Below, piece by piece: positions 18,870 to 26,190 of a stretch of 35,147 bases of DNA (its first letter is position 1; each line of letters begins with the position of its first letter). The DNA is from Candidatus Binatia bacterium (lineage in GTDB: Bacteria > Desulfobacterota > Binatia > UBA1149 > JAJCZL01). Below the pieces are notes generated by a model that ran no database searches, was not told the origin of the DNA, and was given only the letters and a program-made list of their open reading frames with translations. The stretch covers positions 1 to 35,147 of the forward strand of contig JANQEO010000434.1 in NCBI GenBank assembly GCA_028278325.1, written 5' to 3'. The position numbers were made by a program, and so were the translations under genes.

Positions 18870-18875
18870 GATACT
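18870..18875 (+). promoter_or_regulatory. -10-like element immediately upstream of the DppB-type permease gene
   Basis: GATACT ends six bases before the ATG at 18882, and no Shine-Dalgarno sequence lies within 12 bases of that ATG. If functional, transcription would start at the ATG itself. The match is weak (4 of 6) and no -35 is evident. Confidence 0.22.
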
Positions 18876-18881
18876 CTTTGC

Positions 18882-19823
18882 ATGCGCGTGCTCGAGTATG
18901 TTCTCAAACGTACGCTGATCGCCGTCCCGACGGCCGTCGGGGTCGCCACGATCGTATTCTTCCTGCTCCACTTGATGCCCGGTGACCCCGTCGAGGTGAT
19001 GCTCGGAGAAACGGCCGCCCCCGCAGACAGAGCGGCCCTGCGCCAGGAGTTGGGCCTGGACCGGCCGATCCACGAGCAATACCTGACCTTCATGGGCGGA
19101 TTGGCTCGCGGCGACCTGGGCATGTCGATACACGCACGCAGACCGGTTGCTTCGATCGTGGCCGAGAGGCTGCCGGCTACAGCGGAGTTGACACTGGCCG
19201 CCCTCATCGCCGCCTTGCTCATCGCCGTGCCTGCGGGGCTAATGTCGGCCGTAAAGCCGAACAGCTGGGCCGACAACGGATCCCTGCTGGCCAGCCTGCT
19301 CGGCGTAGCGATTCCCAACTTCTGGCTCGGGCCGATGTTGATCATGGCCTTCTCCATACAGCTCGGCTGGTTCCCAGTGTCGGGGCGAGGCGGCATCGGG
19401 CACGTAGTCTTGCCCGCCCTCACGCTGGGCGCATCGATGGCCGGAATGCTCACGCGTATGACGCGAACGACGGTGATGGAGGCCCTGCGCGAAGACTACA
19501 TTCGAACGGCCAGAGCCAAGGGCCTCGGAGAGTTGCCGGTGGTCGCACGCCACGCCTTGGGGAACGCGCTCACGCCTCTCCTCTCGGTCGTGGGGCTGCA
19601 GTTCGGAGCACTCCTGGCGGGCTCGGTGATTACCGAAACCATCTTCGCATGGCCGGGCATAGGCCGTCTCGTCATCCAAGCCATCCAGTCCCGCGACTAC
19701 CCGGTGGTGCAGGGCTGCGTGCTGACCATTGCGATGGGATACGTGCTGGTGAACCTGGCAACCGACCTTGCCTACGCCCTCGCCAACCCTCGTATTCGAT
19801 ACCAACGCGGAGCTGCCTCCTGA
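18882..19823 (+). CDS. Peptide/nickel-type ABC transporter permease, DppB-like
   Basis: 313-residue inner-membrane permease with six predicted segments. It has the DppB/OppB N-terminus (LEYVLKRTLIAVPTAVGVATIVFFLLHLMPGDP), the LGLDRPIHEQY signature, and the EAA coupling loop EALREDYIRTARAKGLGE near residues 200-217. The ATG at 18882 gives the usual short N-terminus; longer upstream readings add unrelated residues. Its stop overlaps the next start as TGATG (19821-19825), so the two permeases are coupled. Substrate is not determined. The binding protein at 15881-17440 is the likely partner, and the ATPases must be elsewhere. Confidence 0.92.
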   Translation: MRVLEYVLKRTLIAVPTAVGVATIVFFLLHLMPGDPVEVMLGETAAPADRAALRQELGLDRPIHEQYLTFMGGLARGDLGMSIHARRPVASIVAERLPATAELTLAALIAALLIAVPAGLMSAVKPNSWADNGSLLASLLGVAIPNFWLGPMLIMAFSIQLGWFPVSGRGGIGHVVLPALTLGASMAGMLTRMTRTTVMEALREDYIRTARAKGLGELPVVARHALGNALTPLLSVVGLQFGALLAGSVITETIFAWPGIGRLVIQAIQSRDYPVVQGCVLTIAMGYVLVNLATDLAYALANPRIRYQRGAAS

Positions 19824-20665
19824 TGTCGGCCACCTCCTCGACGAAGCCCTCGTCACGCCGCCCCCCACGCTTCGCGTTGATCTTCGGCGCCGCCACCCTG
19901 GCGGCGCTCGTTCTTGCAGCCTTGCTTGCGCCGGCCCTGGCTCCCTATCCTCCTGGCGAGCAAAACCTCGCTCAAGATCTGCTTCCGCCCAGTGCCGCCC
20001 ACCCCCTGGGCCAGGACAAGCTGGGCAGAGACCAACTCAGCCGGATCCTGCACGGAGCTAAAGTTTCGCTTTATGTAGGGGCAGTAACTGTTGGAATTTC
20101 AGTAACATTGGGAGTGATAATCGGGCTGTGCGCCGGCTTCTGGGGCGGTCCTGTGGACTTCTGGCTCATGAGGTCGGTCGACGTGCTGATGGCCTTTCCC
20201 GGAATCCTGCTGGCCATCGCAATGAGCGCCGTGCTGAGCCCGAGCCTGACCACGGTGGTCGTCGCCCTGAGCGTGATCGGCTGGACGGGCTATGCCCGGC
20301 TCGTGCGCGCGGAAGTCCTGCACCTCAAGACCCGCGACCACGTCGAAGCGGCGACCGCTCTGGGCATGAAGCGCGTGCGCGTGATGGTGAAACACGTCCT
20401 GCCCATGCTGGCTGCGCCTCTCAGCGTACAGGCAACCTTCGGAATGGCCGGCGCGATCGTGGCAGAGGCGAGCCTCAGCTTCCTCGGCCTGGGAGTACAG
20501 CCGCCTACACCCTCATGGGGCGCCATGCTCAACGAAGGCCGGTCCTTCCTCCTCGTTGCACCTCACATGACGCTCTACCCCGGCTTGGCGATCATGGTGA
20601 CGGTGCTCGGCCTCAATTTTCTGGGCGACGGCCTGCGTGACCTGCTCGACGTGCGCAGCCATTGA
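19823..20665 (+). CDS. Peptide/nickel-type ABC transporter permease, DppC-like
   Basis: 280-residue partner permease. It has a Ser/Arg-rich N-terminal tail, one N-terminal membrane segment (about 17-37), the conserved HPLGQDKLGRDQLSRILHGAKVSL motif of DppC/OppC proteins, then five more segments. The EAA loop is RDHVEAATALGMKRVRVMVKHVLP. ATG at 19823 overlaps the DppB-type stop. The base composition around 20051-20120 is slightly richer in A/T than the neighbouring sequence but stays in frame. It is convergent with mutM, 30 bases away, with a palindrome in between. Confidence 0.92.
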   Translation: MSATSSTKPSSRRPPRFALIFGAATLAALVLAALLAPALAPYPPGEQNLAQDLLPPSAAHPLGQDKLGRDQLSRILHGAKVSLYVGAVTVGISVTLGVIIGLCAGFWGGPVDFWLMRSVDVLMAFPGILLAIAMSAVLSPSLTTVVVALSVIGWTGYARLVRAEVLHLKTRDHVEAATALGMKRVRVMVKHVLPMLAAPLSVQATFGMAGAIVAEASLSFLGLGVQPPTPSWGAMLNEGRSFLLVAPHMTLYPGLAIMVTVLGLNFLGDGLRDLLDVRSH

Positions 20666-20668
20666 AGC

Positions 20669-20688
20669 CCGGGGCACCGGTGGCCCGG
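20669..20688. terminator. 20-base near-palindrome between convergent dppC-like and mutM genes
   Basis: CCGGGGCACC is followed directly by GGTGGCCCGG, two 10-base arms with one mismatch. It fills most of the 30-base gap between two convergent genes and could fold on either transcript. No T-run follows on either strand, so it is not a standard intrinsic terminator; it may aid termination or protect 3' ends. Confidence 0.4.
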
Positions 20689-20695
20689 ACAAAGC

Positions 20696-21514
20696 TCAGC
20701 GCTGGCAACGCGGACAGTAGAAGCTCGAGCGCTGCCCGACCACTACCGACTTGATGGCCGCGCCGCAGCGGCTGCAGGGCTTACCTTGACGGTCATAGAC
20801 GCGCAGCCTGCCCTGGTACGCGCCGCGACGTCCGATACCGTCGAGGAAGTCCGAGATAGACGAACCCTTGTGCTCGATGGCGTCAGCGAGCACCGAACGT
20901 GCCGATGACACCACCCGCTCACAGTCGTCTCTGGTCATCCGCTTCAGGCGGCGCGTCGGCCGGATCCCGGCGAGAAACAGGAGTTCGTTCACGTAGATGT
21001 TGCCGAGGCCGCCGACCACACGCTGATCCATCAACACATCCTTGACGGTTCTGACCGTCTTGGCTCTCAGCTTCGCCAGATGGTCAGCGGTGAAACAGCT
21101 CTCGTCCAGGGGCTCCGGCCCCAACTGGCGGAAAAGTTGCGAAGCGGCCTCGTCCTCGACCGTCATGAGACCGAACCGGCGCGGATCGTTGAACACCAGG
21201 CGGCCTCCCCCATCCAACCCCACGATGACGTGGTCGTGAGTGCCCGGCTGCACGCTGGTGTTGGAATGGTAAACCAGCCGGCCGCTCATGCCGAAGTGAG
21301 TAATCCAGGTCATACCGTCGTTGAGATCGAAGAGAAGGTATTTCGCCCGGCGGCGGGCGGCCGTGACCACCCTGCCTATCAAGCTATCCGGGAACTGCGC
21401 GCTCAGCGGTCGGCGAAGGCGGGACTCACGCACATCGACGTCGACGATGCTACGGCCTACTACCGCCGGACTGAGGGAGGTCCTTATGGTTTCGACCTCG
21501 GGGAGTTCAGGCAT
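20696..21514 (-). CDS. mutM: Formamidopyrimidine-DNA glycosylase
   Basis: Base-excision repair enzyme that removes 8-oxoguanine and formamidopyrimidines and nicks the abasic site. 272 residues with every hallmark: N-terminal MPELPEVE (catalytic proline 2 and glutamate 3), the beta-strand lysine in ARRRAKYLLFDL, the helix-two-turn-helix region QRVVGGLGNIYVNELLF, and the C-terminal zinc finger with CSRCG and CPRCQ. Its ATG overlaps the rsmA stop (ATGCCTGA, 21507-21514). It is the last gene of the seven-gene minus-strand run. Confidence 0.97.
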   Translation of the reverse strand: MPELPEVETIRTSLSPAVVGRSIVDVDVRESRLRRPLSAQFPDSLIGRVVTAARRRAKYLLFDLNDGMTWITHFGMSGRLVYHSNTSVQPGTHDHVIVGLDGGGRLVFNDPRRFGLMTVEDEAASQLFRQLGPEPLDESCFTADHLAKLRAKTVRTVKDVLMDQRVVGGLGNIYVNELLFLAGIRPTRRLKRMTRDDCERVVSSARSVLADAIEHKGSSISDFLDGIGRRGAYQGRLRVYDRQGKPCSRCGAAIKSVVVGQRSSFYCPRCQR

Positions 21515-22325
21515 GAGTTCGTACTTGGTCGCTGACGAGGCGCGAAAGACACGCTAAAGCCTCGAGGCTTACCGTCTCCGGACGCGAACGTGGATCTATT
21601 CCCGCCCTCTCCAACAACGCTTTGCCTTCGGAATCTCCCGTGCGCGACAGCAGCCACGGCTCGAAGGTGTTGCCTATCATCTTGCGGCGCTGTCCAAAGC
21701 AACAGTTCACCATGTCCCCGAACAAGCGAGAATCGCCTACATCGTAGCGGGGCTCGGGCAAGGGCCTGATCCTGACCACCTGTGAATCCACCTTGGGTGG
21801 GGGACGGAAGGACTCGGGCGGAACGCGCATGCCCGGTTCGATGTCGGCGCGCAGACTCGTCATCACCGACAGAACGCCATAGTCGCGGCTGCCCGGACCT
21901 GCGAGCAGCCGCCTGCACACCTCGAGCTGCAGCATCACGACCATCCGCTGGATGAATGAACCGAGTTCCAGCAACGCTGACACGATGGCCGTGCCGCTCT
22001 CGTAGGGCAGATTGGAGACGACGCTCAACGGCCCCTCCGCGCAGCGCTGCAGATCGAGGGCCAGAACGTCGCCCTCTATGACGGTCACCGAGTCATCGGC
22101 AGCGTAGGCGTCGCGCAGATCAGCTGCCAGCTTGGGGTCGATTTCCACCAGGTAGAGGTGGCCGGCCCTGGCAGCCAGACTCCTGGTCAGAGCCTGACGT
22201 CCGGGACCGATCTCGAGAACACGCTGACCGTCGATGGCCGCCCACTCCACTATGGACTCGGCGATTCCCGTGTCCTGCAGGAAGTGCTGACCCCACTTTG
22301 TCCTTCGCCGGCGACCAGGGCTCAC
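21507..22325 (-). CDS. rsmA: 16S rRNA dimethyladenosine transferase (KsgA)
   Basis: Dimethylates the two adjacent adenosines in the 3'-terminal helix of 16S rRNA using S-adenosylmethionine. 272 residues. KWGQHFLQD (10-18), the SAM-binding motif I EIGPGRQALT (38-47), the acidic VEIDP (60-64), EGDVLALD (84-91) and the catalytic NLPY (105-108) are present. Motif I normally reads GPGxG; here the last glycine is glutamine (Q44). The C-terminal RRKMIGNTF region matches RsmA. Start is GTG, overlapping the tsaD stop as GTGA (22322-22325). Confidence 0.95.
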   Translation of the reverse strand: MSPGRRRRTKWGQHFLQDTGIAESIVEWAAIDGQRVLEIGPGRQALTRSLAARAGHLYLVEIDPKLAADLRDAYAADDSVTVIEGDVLALDLQRCAEGPLSVVSNLPYESGTAIVSALLELGSFIQRMVVMLQLEVCRRLLAGPGSRDYGVLSVMTSLRADIEPGMRVPPESFRPPPKVDSQVVRIRPLPEPRYDVGDSRLFGDMVNCCFGQRRKMIGNTFEPWLLSRTGDSEGKALLERAGIDPRSRPETVSLEALACLSRLVSDQVRTHA

Positions 22326-23326
22326 CGCCCTTCATGCCTCGGACCGAGAGGGAGCCGCGAGGCTGCCGACAGCTCCTCGCCGGGCAACCCCTGCGCAAGA
22401 CGCAGATGGGCAGCGAAGCCGATCATCGCCGCGTTGTCGGTGCACAGGCTCATCGCCGGGAAAGACAGGTGAAGTCCCTCCTCTTCCGCGACCTCGGTCA
22501 TGCGGCCCCTTAGCCTGGAATTCGCCGACACGCCTCCGACCACCGCCATGCGCCGCACGTCGAAGGAGTCGGCTGCCTCTCGCGCACGGTCGATCAGGAC
22601 GTCGACGATGGCCTCCTGAAAGGATGCGCTTAGATCGGCAACCGAACGCCCATGCTCCCCGGCCCGGAGATAGTCCCACATGGCGGTTTTCAGACCGGAA
22701 AACGTGAACGCCAACCGGTCGCCGCGCACCCGGCCGCGTGGGAACTTCACCGCACCTGCATCACCCTCGCGTGAGAGCCTGTCGATCTCGCGGCCCCCCG
22801 GATAACCGAGGCCCAGCATCTTGGCACCTTTGTCGAAGGCCTCACCCGCGGAATCGTCGCGGGTGGACGCCACCTCCACGTAATCGCCGAGAGCTCGCGC
22901 GAGATAGATCGAGGTGTGTCCGCCGGAGACCACCATCGCCGCGAAGGGAAACTCGATGTCGCTATCGACCATGGCCGAGAGCACATGGCCTTCGAGATGA
23001 TTGATACCGATCAGCGGCAGTCCGGTGGCCAAAGCCAAGCCCTGCGCTACGGATATGCCCACTAGAAGAGAGCCGATGAGCCCCGGCCCACGCGTGACGG
23101 CGAGAGCGTCGAGCTCTTCGAGAGAAACACCCGCCCGCTCCAACGCGGTCGCAACGGCCTCATCGATGGTTTCGAGATGCCGCCTGGCAGCGAGCTCGGG
23201 CACGATCCCTCCGTACTTCGCGTGAATCAGGTCCTGACTCGAAACGACGTTGGATAGCACGCGGCCGTCTTCGAGGACCGCCGCCGAGGTATCGTCACAG
23301 GACGTCTCTATCGCAAGAAGACGCAA
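22322..23326 (-). CDS. tsaD: tRNA N6-threonylcarbamoyladenosine transferase (TsaD)
   Basis: Transfers the threonylcarbamoyl group to A37 of ANN-decoding tRNAs, with TsaB and TsaE encoded elsewhere. 334 residues. IETSCDDTSAAVLE at the N-terminus, the metal-binding HxxxH in INHLEGH (H110, H114), MVVSGGHTSIY, FTFSGLKTA and SLCTDNAAMIG are all present. The start is TTG at 23326, one base after the stop of the upstream lipoprotein gene. No in-frame ATG or GTG lies near the conserved N-terminus, so TTG is well supported. Confidence 0.96.
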   Translation of the reverse strand: MRLLAIETSCDDTSAAVLEDGRVLSNVVSSQDLIHAKYGGIVPELAARRHLETIDEAVATALERAGVSLEELDALAVTRGPGLIGSLLVGISVAQGLALATGLPLIGINHLEGHVLSAMVDSDIEFPFAAMVVSGGHTSIYLARALGDYVEVASTRDDSAGEAFDKGAKMLGLGYPGGREIDRLSREGDAGAVKFPRGRVRGDRLAFTFSGLKTAMWDYLRAGEHGRSVADLSASFQEAIVDVLIDRAREAADSFDVRRMAVVGGVSANSRLRGRMTEVAEEEGLHLSFPAMSLCTDNAAMIGFAAHLRLAQGLPGEELSAASRLPLGPRHEGR

Positions 23327-23327
23327 A

Positions 23328-23876
23328 TCAGTACACGCGCTCTACCGGAGTCAGCGTGCTCGCGTATACATCGGCGCGCAGGCTGTCGAGTTCCTCGTGC
23401 AAGGCTCGGTCATCGGGCAACAACGGCATCGCGCGCTCGATGAACCCCGCCGCTCTAGTTACGTCGCCGAGATTGTAGTGAGCAGCCGCCATGAACAGGT
23501 ACGCGAACCCCACGGCTCCGTCTATCGAGATGGCCCGCTCCAGGACATCCAGCGCACGGTGGTTGTCACCATCGCGCAGGTGGCCTACGGCGCGCGAAGT
23601 GAGTCGCAAGCTCGCCAGCCGCTGGGGCTGGCCGACGGTCGCGGCCCCACCGAGTTCCTCCAAACGCCTTATGTCACGCTCGATCAACTGTGCAGCGCGA
23701 CCACCGCCCGAAGTTATCGAGCCCCGGGCTTCGCGCTCGCCCGGGAAGCCATCGCCGCGAGGGACGGCCAGGCTCGCACAGCCGGCCATTGCCAGACAGA
23801 CGGCGGCGACCAGGGCTGCGGCGACGTTACCGCGAACGTCGCGGCTGGATCGATCAATGAAGCAGGAAAATGCCAC
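23328..23876 (-). CDS. Small TPR-like lipoprotein overlapping mrcB, LpoP-like candidate PBP1b activator
   Basis: 182 residues from the GTG at 23876. A hydrophobic signal (about 17-32) ends in the lipobox MAGC with cysteine 33. A Ser/Gly-rich stretch follows, and the C-terminal half carries about two tetratricopeptide-like units: HLRDGDNHRALDVLERAISI (99-118) and AHYNLGDVTRAAGFIERAMP (132-151). The 5' end overlaps the last 23 bases of the PBP1b gene; downstream tsaD starts one base after its stop. Outer-membrane lipoproteins of this kind (LpoP in Pseudomonas) activate PBP1b and are often encoded beside it, so that role is inferred. Longer readings reach deeper into mrcB and have no signal near their N-terminus. 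Confidence 0.75.
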   Translation of the reverse strand: MAFSCFIDRSSRDVRGNVAAALVAAVCLAMAGCASLAVPRGDGFPGEREARGSITSGGGRAAQLIERDIRRLEELGGAATVGQPQRLASLRLTSRAVGHLRDGDNHRALDVLERAISIDGAVGFAYLFMAAAHYNLGDVTRAAGFIERAMPLLPDDRALHEELDSLRADVYASTLTPVERVY

Positions 23877-26190
23877 TTTCGGCTCGCGTGCAGTATTCTC
23901 GCGGCTCTTCTCCGTCGAGGAAGGCCGCCTTGACGAAATCACCACACTCGGGAAGGGCTTTCAAGCCGGTACGAACATCCACCTCGACGATTTCGACGCC
24001 CCTCGGAACTTGAAACGGCACCGGCGGCCGCCCGCGTAGGGCCTCCCTCATGAACTCGGTCCAGATCGGCAAGGCTGCACGCGCGCCCGTCAATCCGAGT
24101 TGGACATCACGGTCGTACCCGACCCAAACCACGGTCAACAGATCAGGCGTATACCCGGCGAACCAAGCGTCATTGTAACCGTTGGTGGTCCCGGTCTTAC
24201 CTGCAGCAGGGCGGCGGAATCCGAATGCGCGTGCCAGCCTCCCCGTGCCACGGTCCATGACCCCTTGGAGGAGATGGGTGACGAGATAGGCGTGACGGGC
24301 CGGCACCACCCTCCTTATCTCGACGCGGTTGCCCTCCACCTCACGGCCGTAGCGATCGACCACCTTCACCACCGACAGAGGCGTGGCGGAGAAACCGTTG
24401 TTGGCGAACACGCCGTAGGCTCGCGCGACTTCCAGCATGGAAGCCTCCCAGCCTCCTAGAGCGATCGCCGGATAGGCGGGCATCGAGGGATCCATGCCCA
24501 ACCGCACCGCCAGGTCGCGCACCTTTTCGATGCCGACTTCTCTGGCAATACGCGCGGTTGCGGAATTGAGCGACAGTTCGAGCGCCTCGCGCAAGGATAC
24601 CTTTCCGTGGTACTCGTCAGCGTAGTTGGCCGGCGACCAGGTGAACTCGTCGTACTCCCAGGTGAAGGGAGCGTCGAGGACGGGGCTCGTGGAAACGTAA
24701 TGGGGAGTGCCTTCCTCATAGTTGCTCAAGCCGGCCAGCATGACGATGGGCTTGAATACCGAGCCGGGCTGCCGGCGCGCGTGCACTGCCCGGTTGTACT
24801 GGCTACCGCCGTAGTCGCGGCCGCCGACCATGGCCAGAATCTCGCCCGTGCGGGGATTGACCGCGATCAGCGCCCCTTCGAGCCTGGCGGCCCGTGACGG
24901 GTCGATCGGGCCCACCAAGGAGGATTCGATCCTGTCGAGCCCGTCTGCGACGACGCGTTCCGCCAGAGCCTGCAGTTCCGGGTCGATGGTCGTGAAAATC
25001 GAAAATCCCTCACTGCTCAGCACGTCGGCCGGATAGTTGGCCTGCAGTTCCTCGCGAACGAAGTCAGTGAAGTAAGGAGCGCTGTTGGTCGCTACCGCCA
25101 GCGGCACAGCCGTTAGCTCCTCGGCCAACGCGGAGTGGTAAGTGCGTTCGTCGATGTCGCCGTGCTCGAAGAGCAATCGCAGCACGGTATCGCGTCTGAT
25201 CACGGCGCGATCCAGGTGATTGTGCGGAGAATAATAGTTGGGCGCCCTGATGATGCCCGCAAGAGTGGCGGTCTCGCCCAAGCTCAACTCCCAGGGCTCG
25301 CGCCCGAAGTAGTGCTTGGACGCTTCCCACATCCCGTGGACGCCCACACCACCCTTCTGGCCCATGTAGATCTCGTTGAGATAGTTTTCGAGGATCCGGC
25401 GTTTCGGGAAACGACGTTCAGCCACCAGCGCCATCGCGGCCTCGCGCAGCTTGCGCGAAAGCGTGCGCTCTTCGGTGAGAAAGAAGTTCTTCATGAGCTG
25501 CTGAGTCAACGTAGAGCCGCCCTGCCGGACCTCACCGGCCGTTACGTTGACGACGAAGGCACGAGCCAACCCGCGGGCGTCTATGCCGAAATGTTCGTAG
25601 AAGCGTCGGTCCTCTACGGCCAGAACCGCCGCGACCAGAGGTGCCGGAACCTCCTCCAGGCTCATCTCTCGACGCTCCTCGCGCAGCTTACCGTGCAACC
25701 CGGTGACGAACAGGGGCTCGATGCGAACGTTGGTAAGCGATTCTCCGCTGTCGAGCGCTACAATCTCGTGGACGTAGCCGTGGGAGTCGTAACTGATGCG
25801 CACCCTCCGGCCCGTCTCCCGGCCCTGAGGATAGGCAAAGGTTCGCAACCAAAGATCGAGATAGCGGCCCTCTCCGTTCTCTGAGAACTGCCCGCGGTGC
25901 GCGGGCACGGCTTCCCGCTCGGTATAACCGAGCCGACGCAGGCGGCGAGACAGGCTGTCTCCGCCGATCCAGGCCCCCGGATACAGCTCGTAGGGTGCAG
26001 AATAGACCTTGGAAGGGAAGTCCCAGCGCCGCCCTTCGAACTTTTCGACCAGGAGGGCATCGATGCGCAGGTATACGAGCCAACCCACGAGGGCCGCAGC
26101 CGCCAGCATAGGCGGCGCGGCCAGGGTTGCCAGAGAAAGCACCGCCCGCAGACGAGAGGCCTGCGCCGGCCCTGACTCGTCGGGACTCAC
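23854..26190 (-). CDS. mrcB: Bifunctional penicillin-binding protein 1b
   Basis: Inner-membrane class A PBP that polymerises lipid II and cross-links peptidoglycan. 778 residues. A single membrane anchor (about 22-41) is followed by a UB2H-like domain (KVYSAPYELYPG at 61-72, to about 150). The glycosyltransferase domain has catalytic E193 in AVEDRRFYEHFGID, GGSTLTQQLMKN (224-235) and RRILENYLNEIYMG (264-277). The transpeptidase has S477 in SVFK, SLN (540-542) and KTGT (665-668). UB2H is where Lpo lipoproteins dock on E. coli PBP1b, matching the adjacent lipoprotein gene. Start is GTG, overlapping the htrA stop as GTGA (26187-26190). Confidence 0.96.
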   Translation of the reverse strand: MSPDESGPAQASRLRAVLSLATLAAPPMLAAAALVGWLVYLRIDALLVEKFEGRRWDFPSKVYSAPYELYPGAWIGGDSLSRRLRRLGYTEREAVPAHRGQFSENGEGRYLDLWLRTFAYPQGRETGRRVRISYDSHGYVHEIVALDSGESLTNVRIEPLFVTGLHGKLREERREMSLEEVPAPLVAAVLAVEDRRFYEHFGIDARGLARAFVVNVTAGEVRQGGSTLTQQLMKNFFLTEERTLSRKLREAAMALVAERRFPKRRILENYLNEIYMGQKGGVGVHGMWEASKHYFGREPWELSLGETATLAGIIRAPNYYSPHNHLDRAVIRRDTVLRLLFEHGDIDERTYHSALAEELTAVPLAVATNSAPYFTDFVREELQANYPADVLSSEGFSIFTTIDPELQALAERVVADGLDRIESSLVGPIDPSRAARLEGALIAVNPRTGEILAMVGGRDYGGSQYNRAVHARRQPGSVFKPIVMLAGLSNYEEGTPHYVSTSPVLDAPFTWEYDEFTWSPANYADEYHGKVSLREALELSLNSATARIAREVGIEKVRDLAVRLGMDPSMPAYPAIALGGWEASMLEVARAYGVFANNGFSATPLSVVKVVDRYGREVEGNRVEIRRVVPARHAYLVTHLLQGVMDRGTGRLARAFGFRRPAAGKTGTTNGYNDAWFAGYTPDLLTVVWVGYDRDVQLGLTGARAALPIWTEFMREALRGRPPVPFQVPRGVEIVEVDVRTGLKALPECGDFVKAAFLDGEEPREYCTRAESGIFLLH

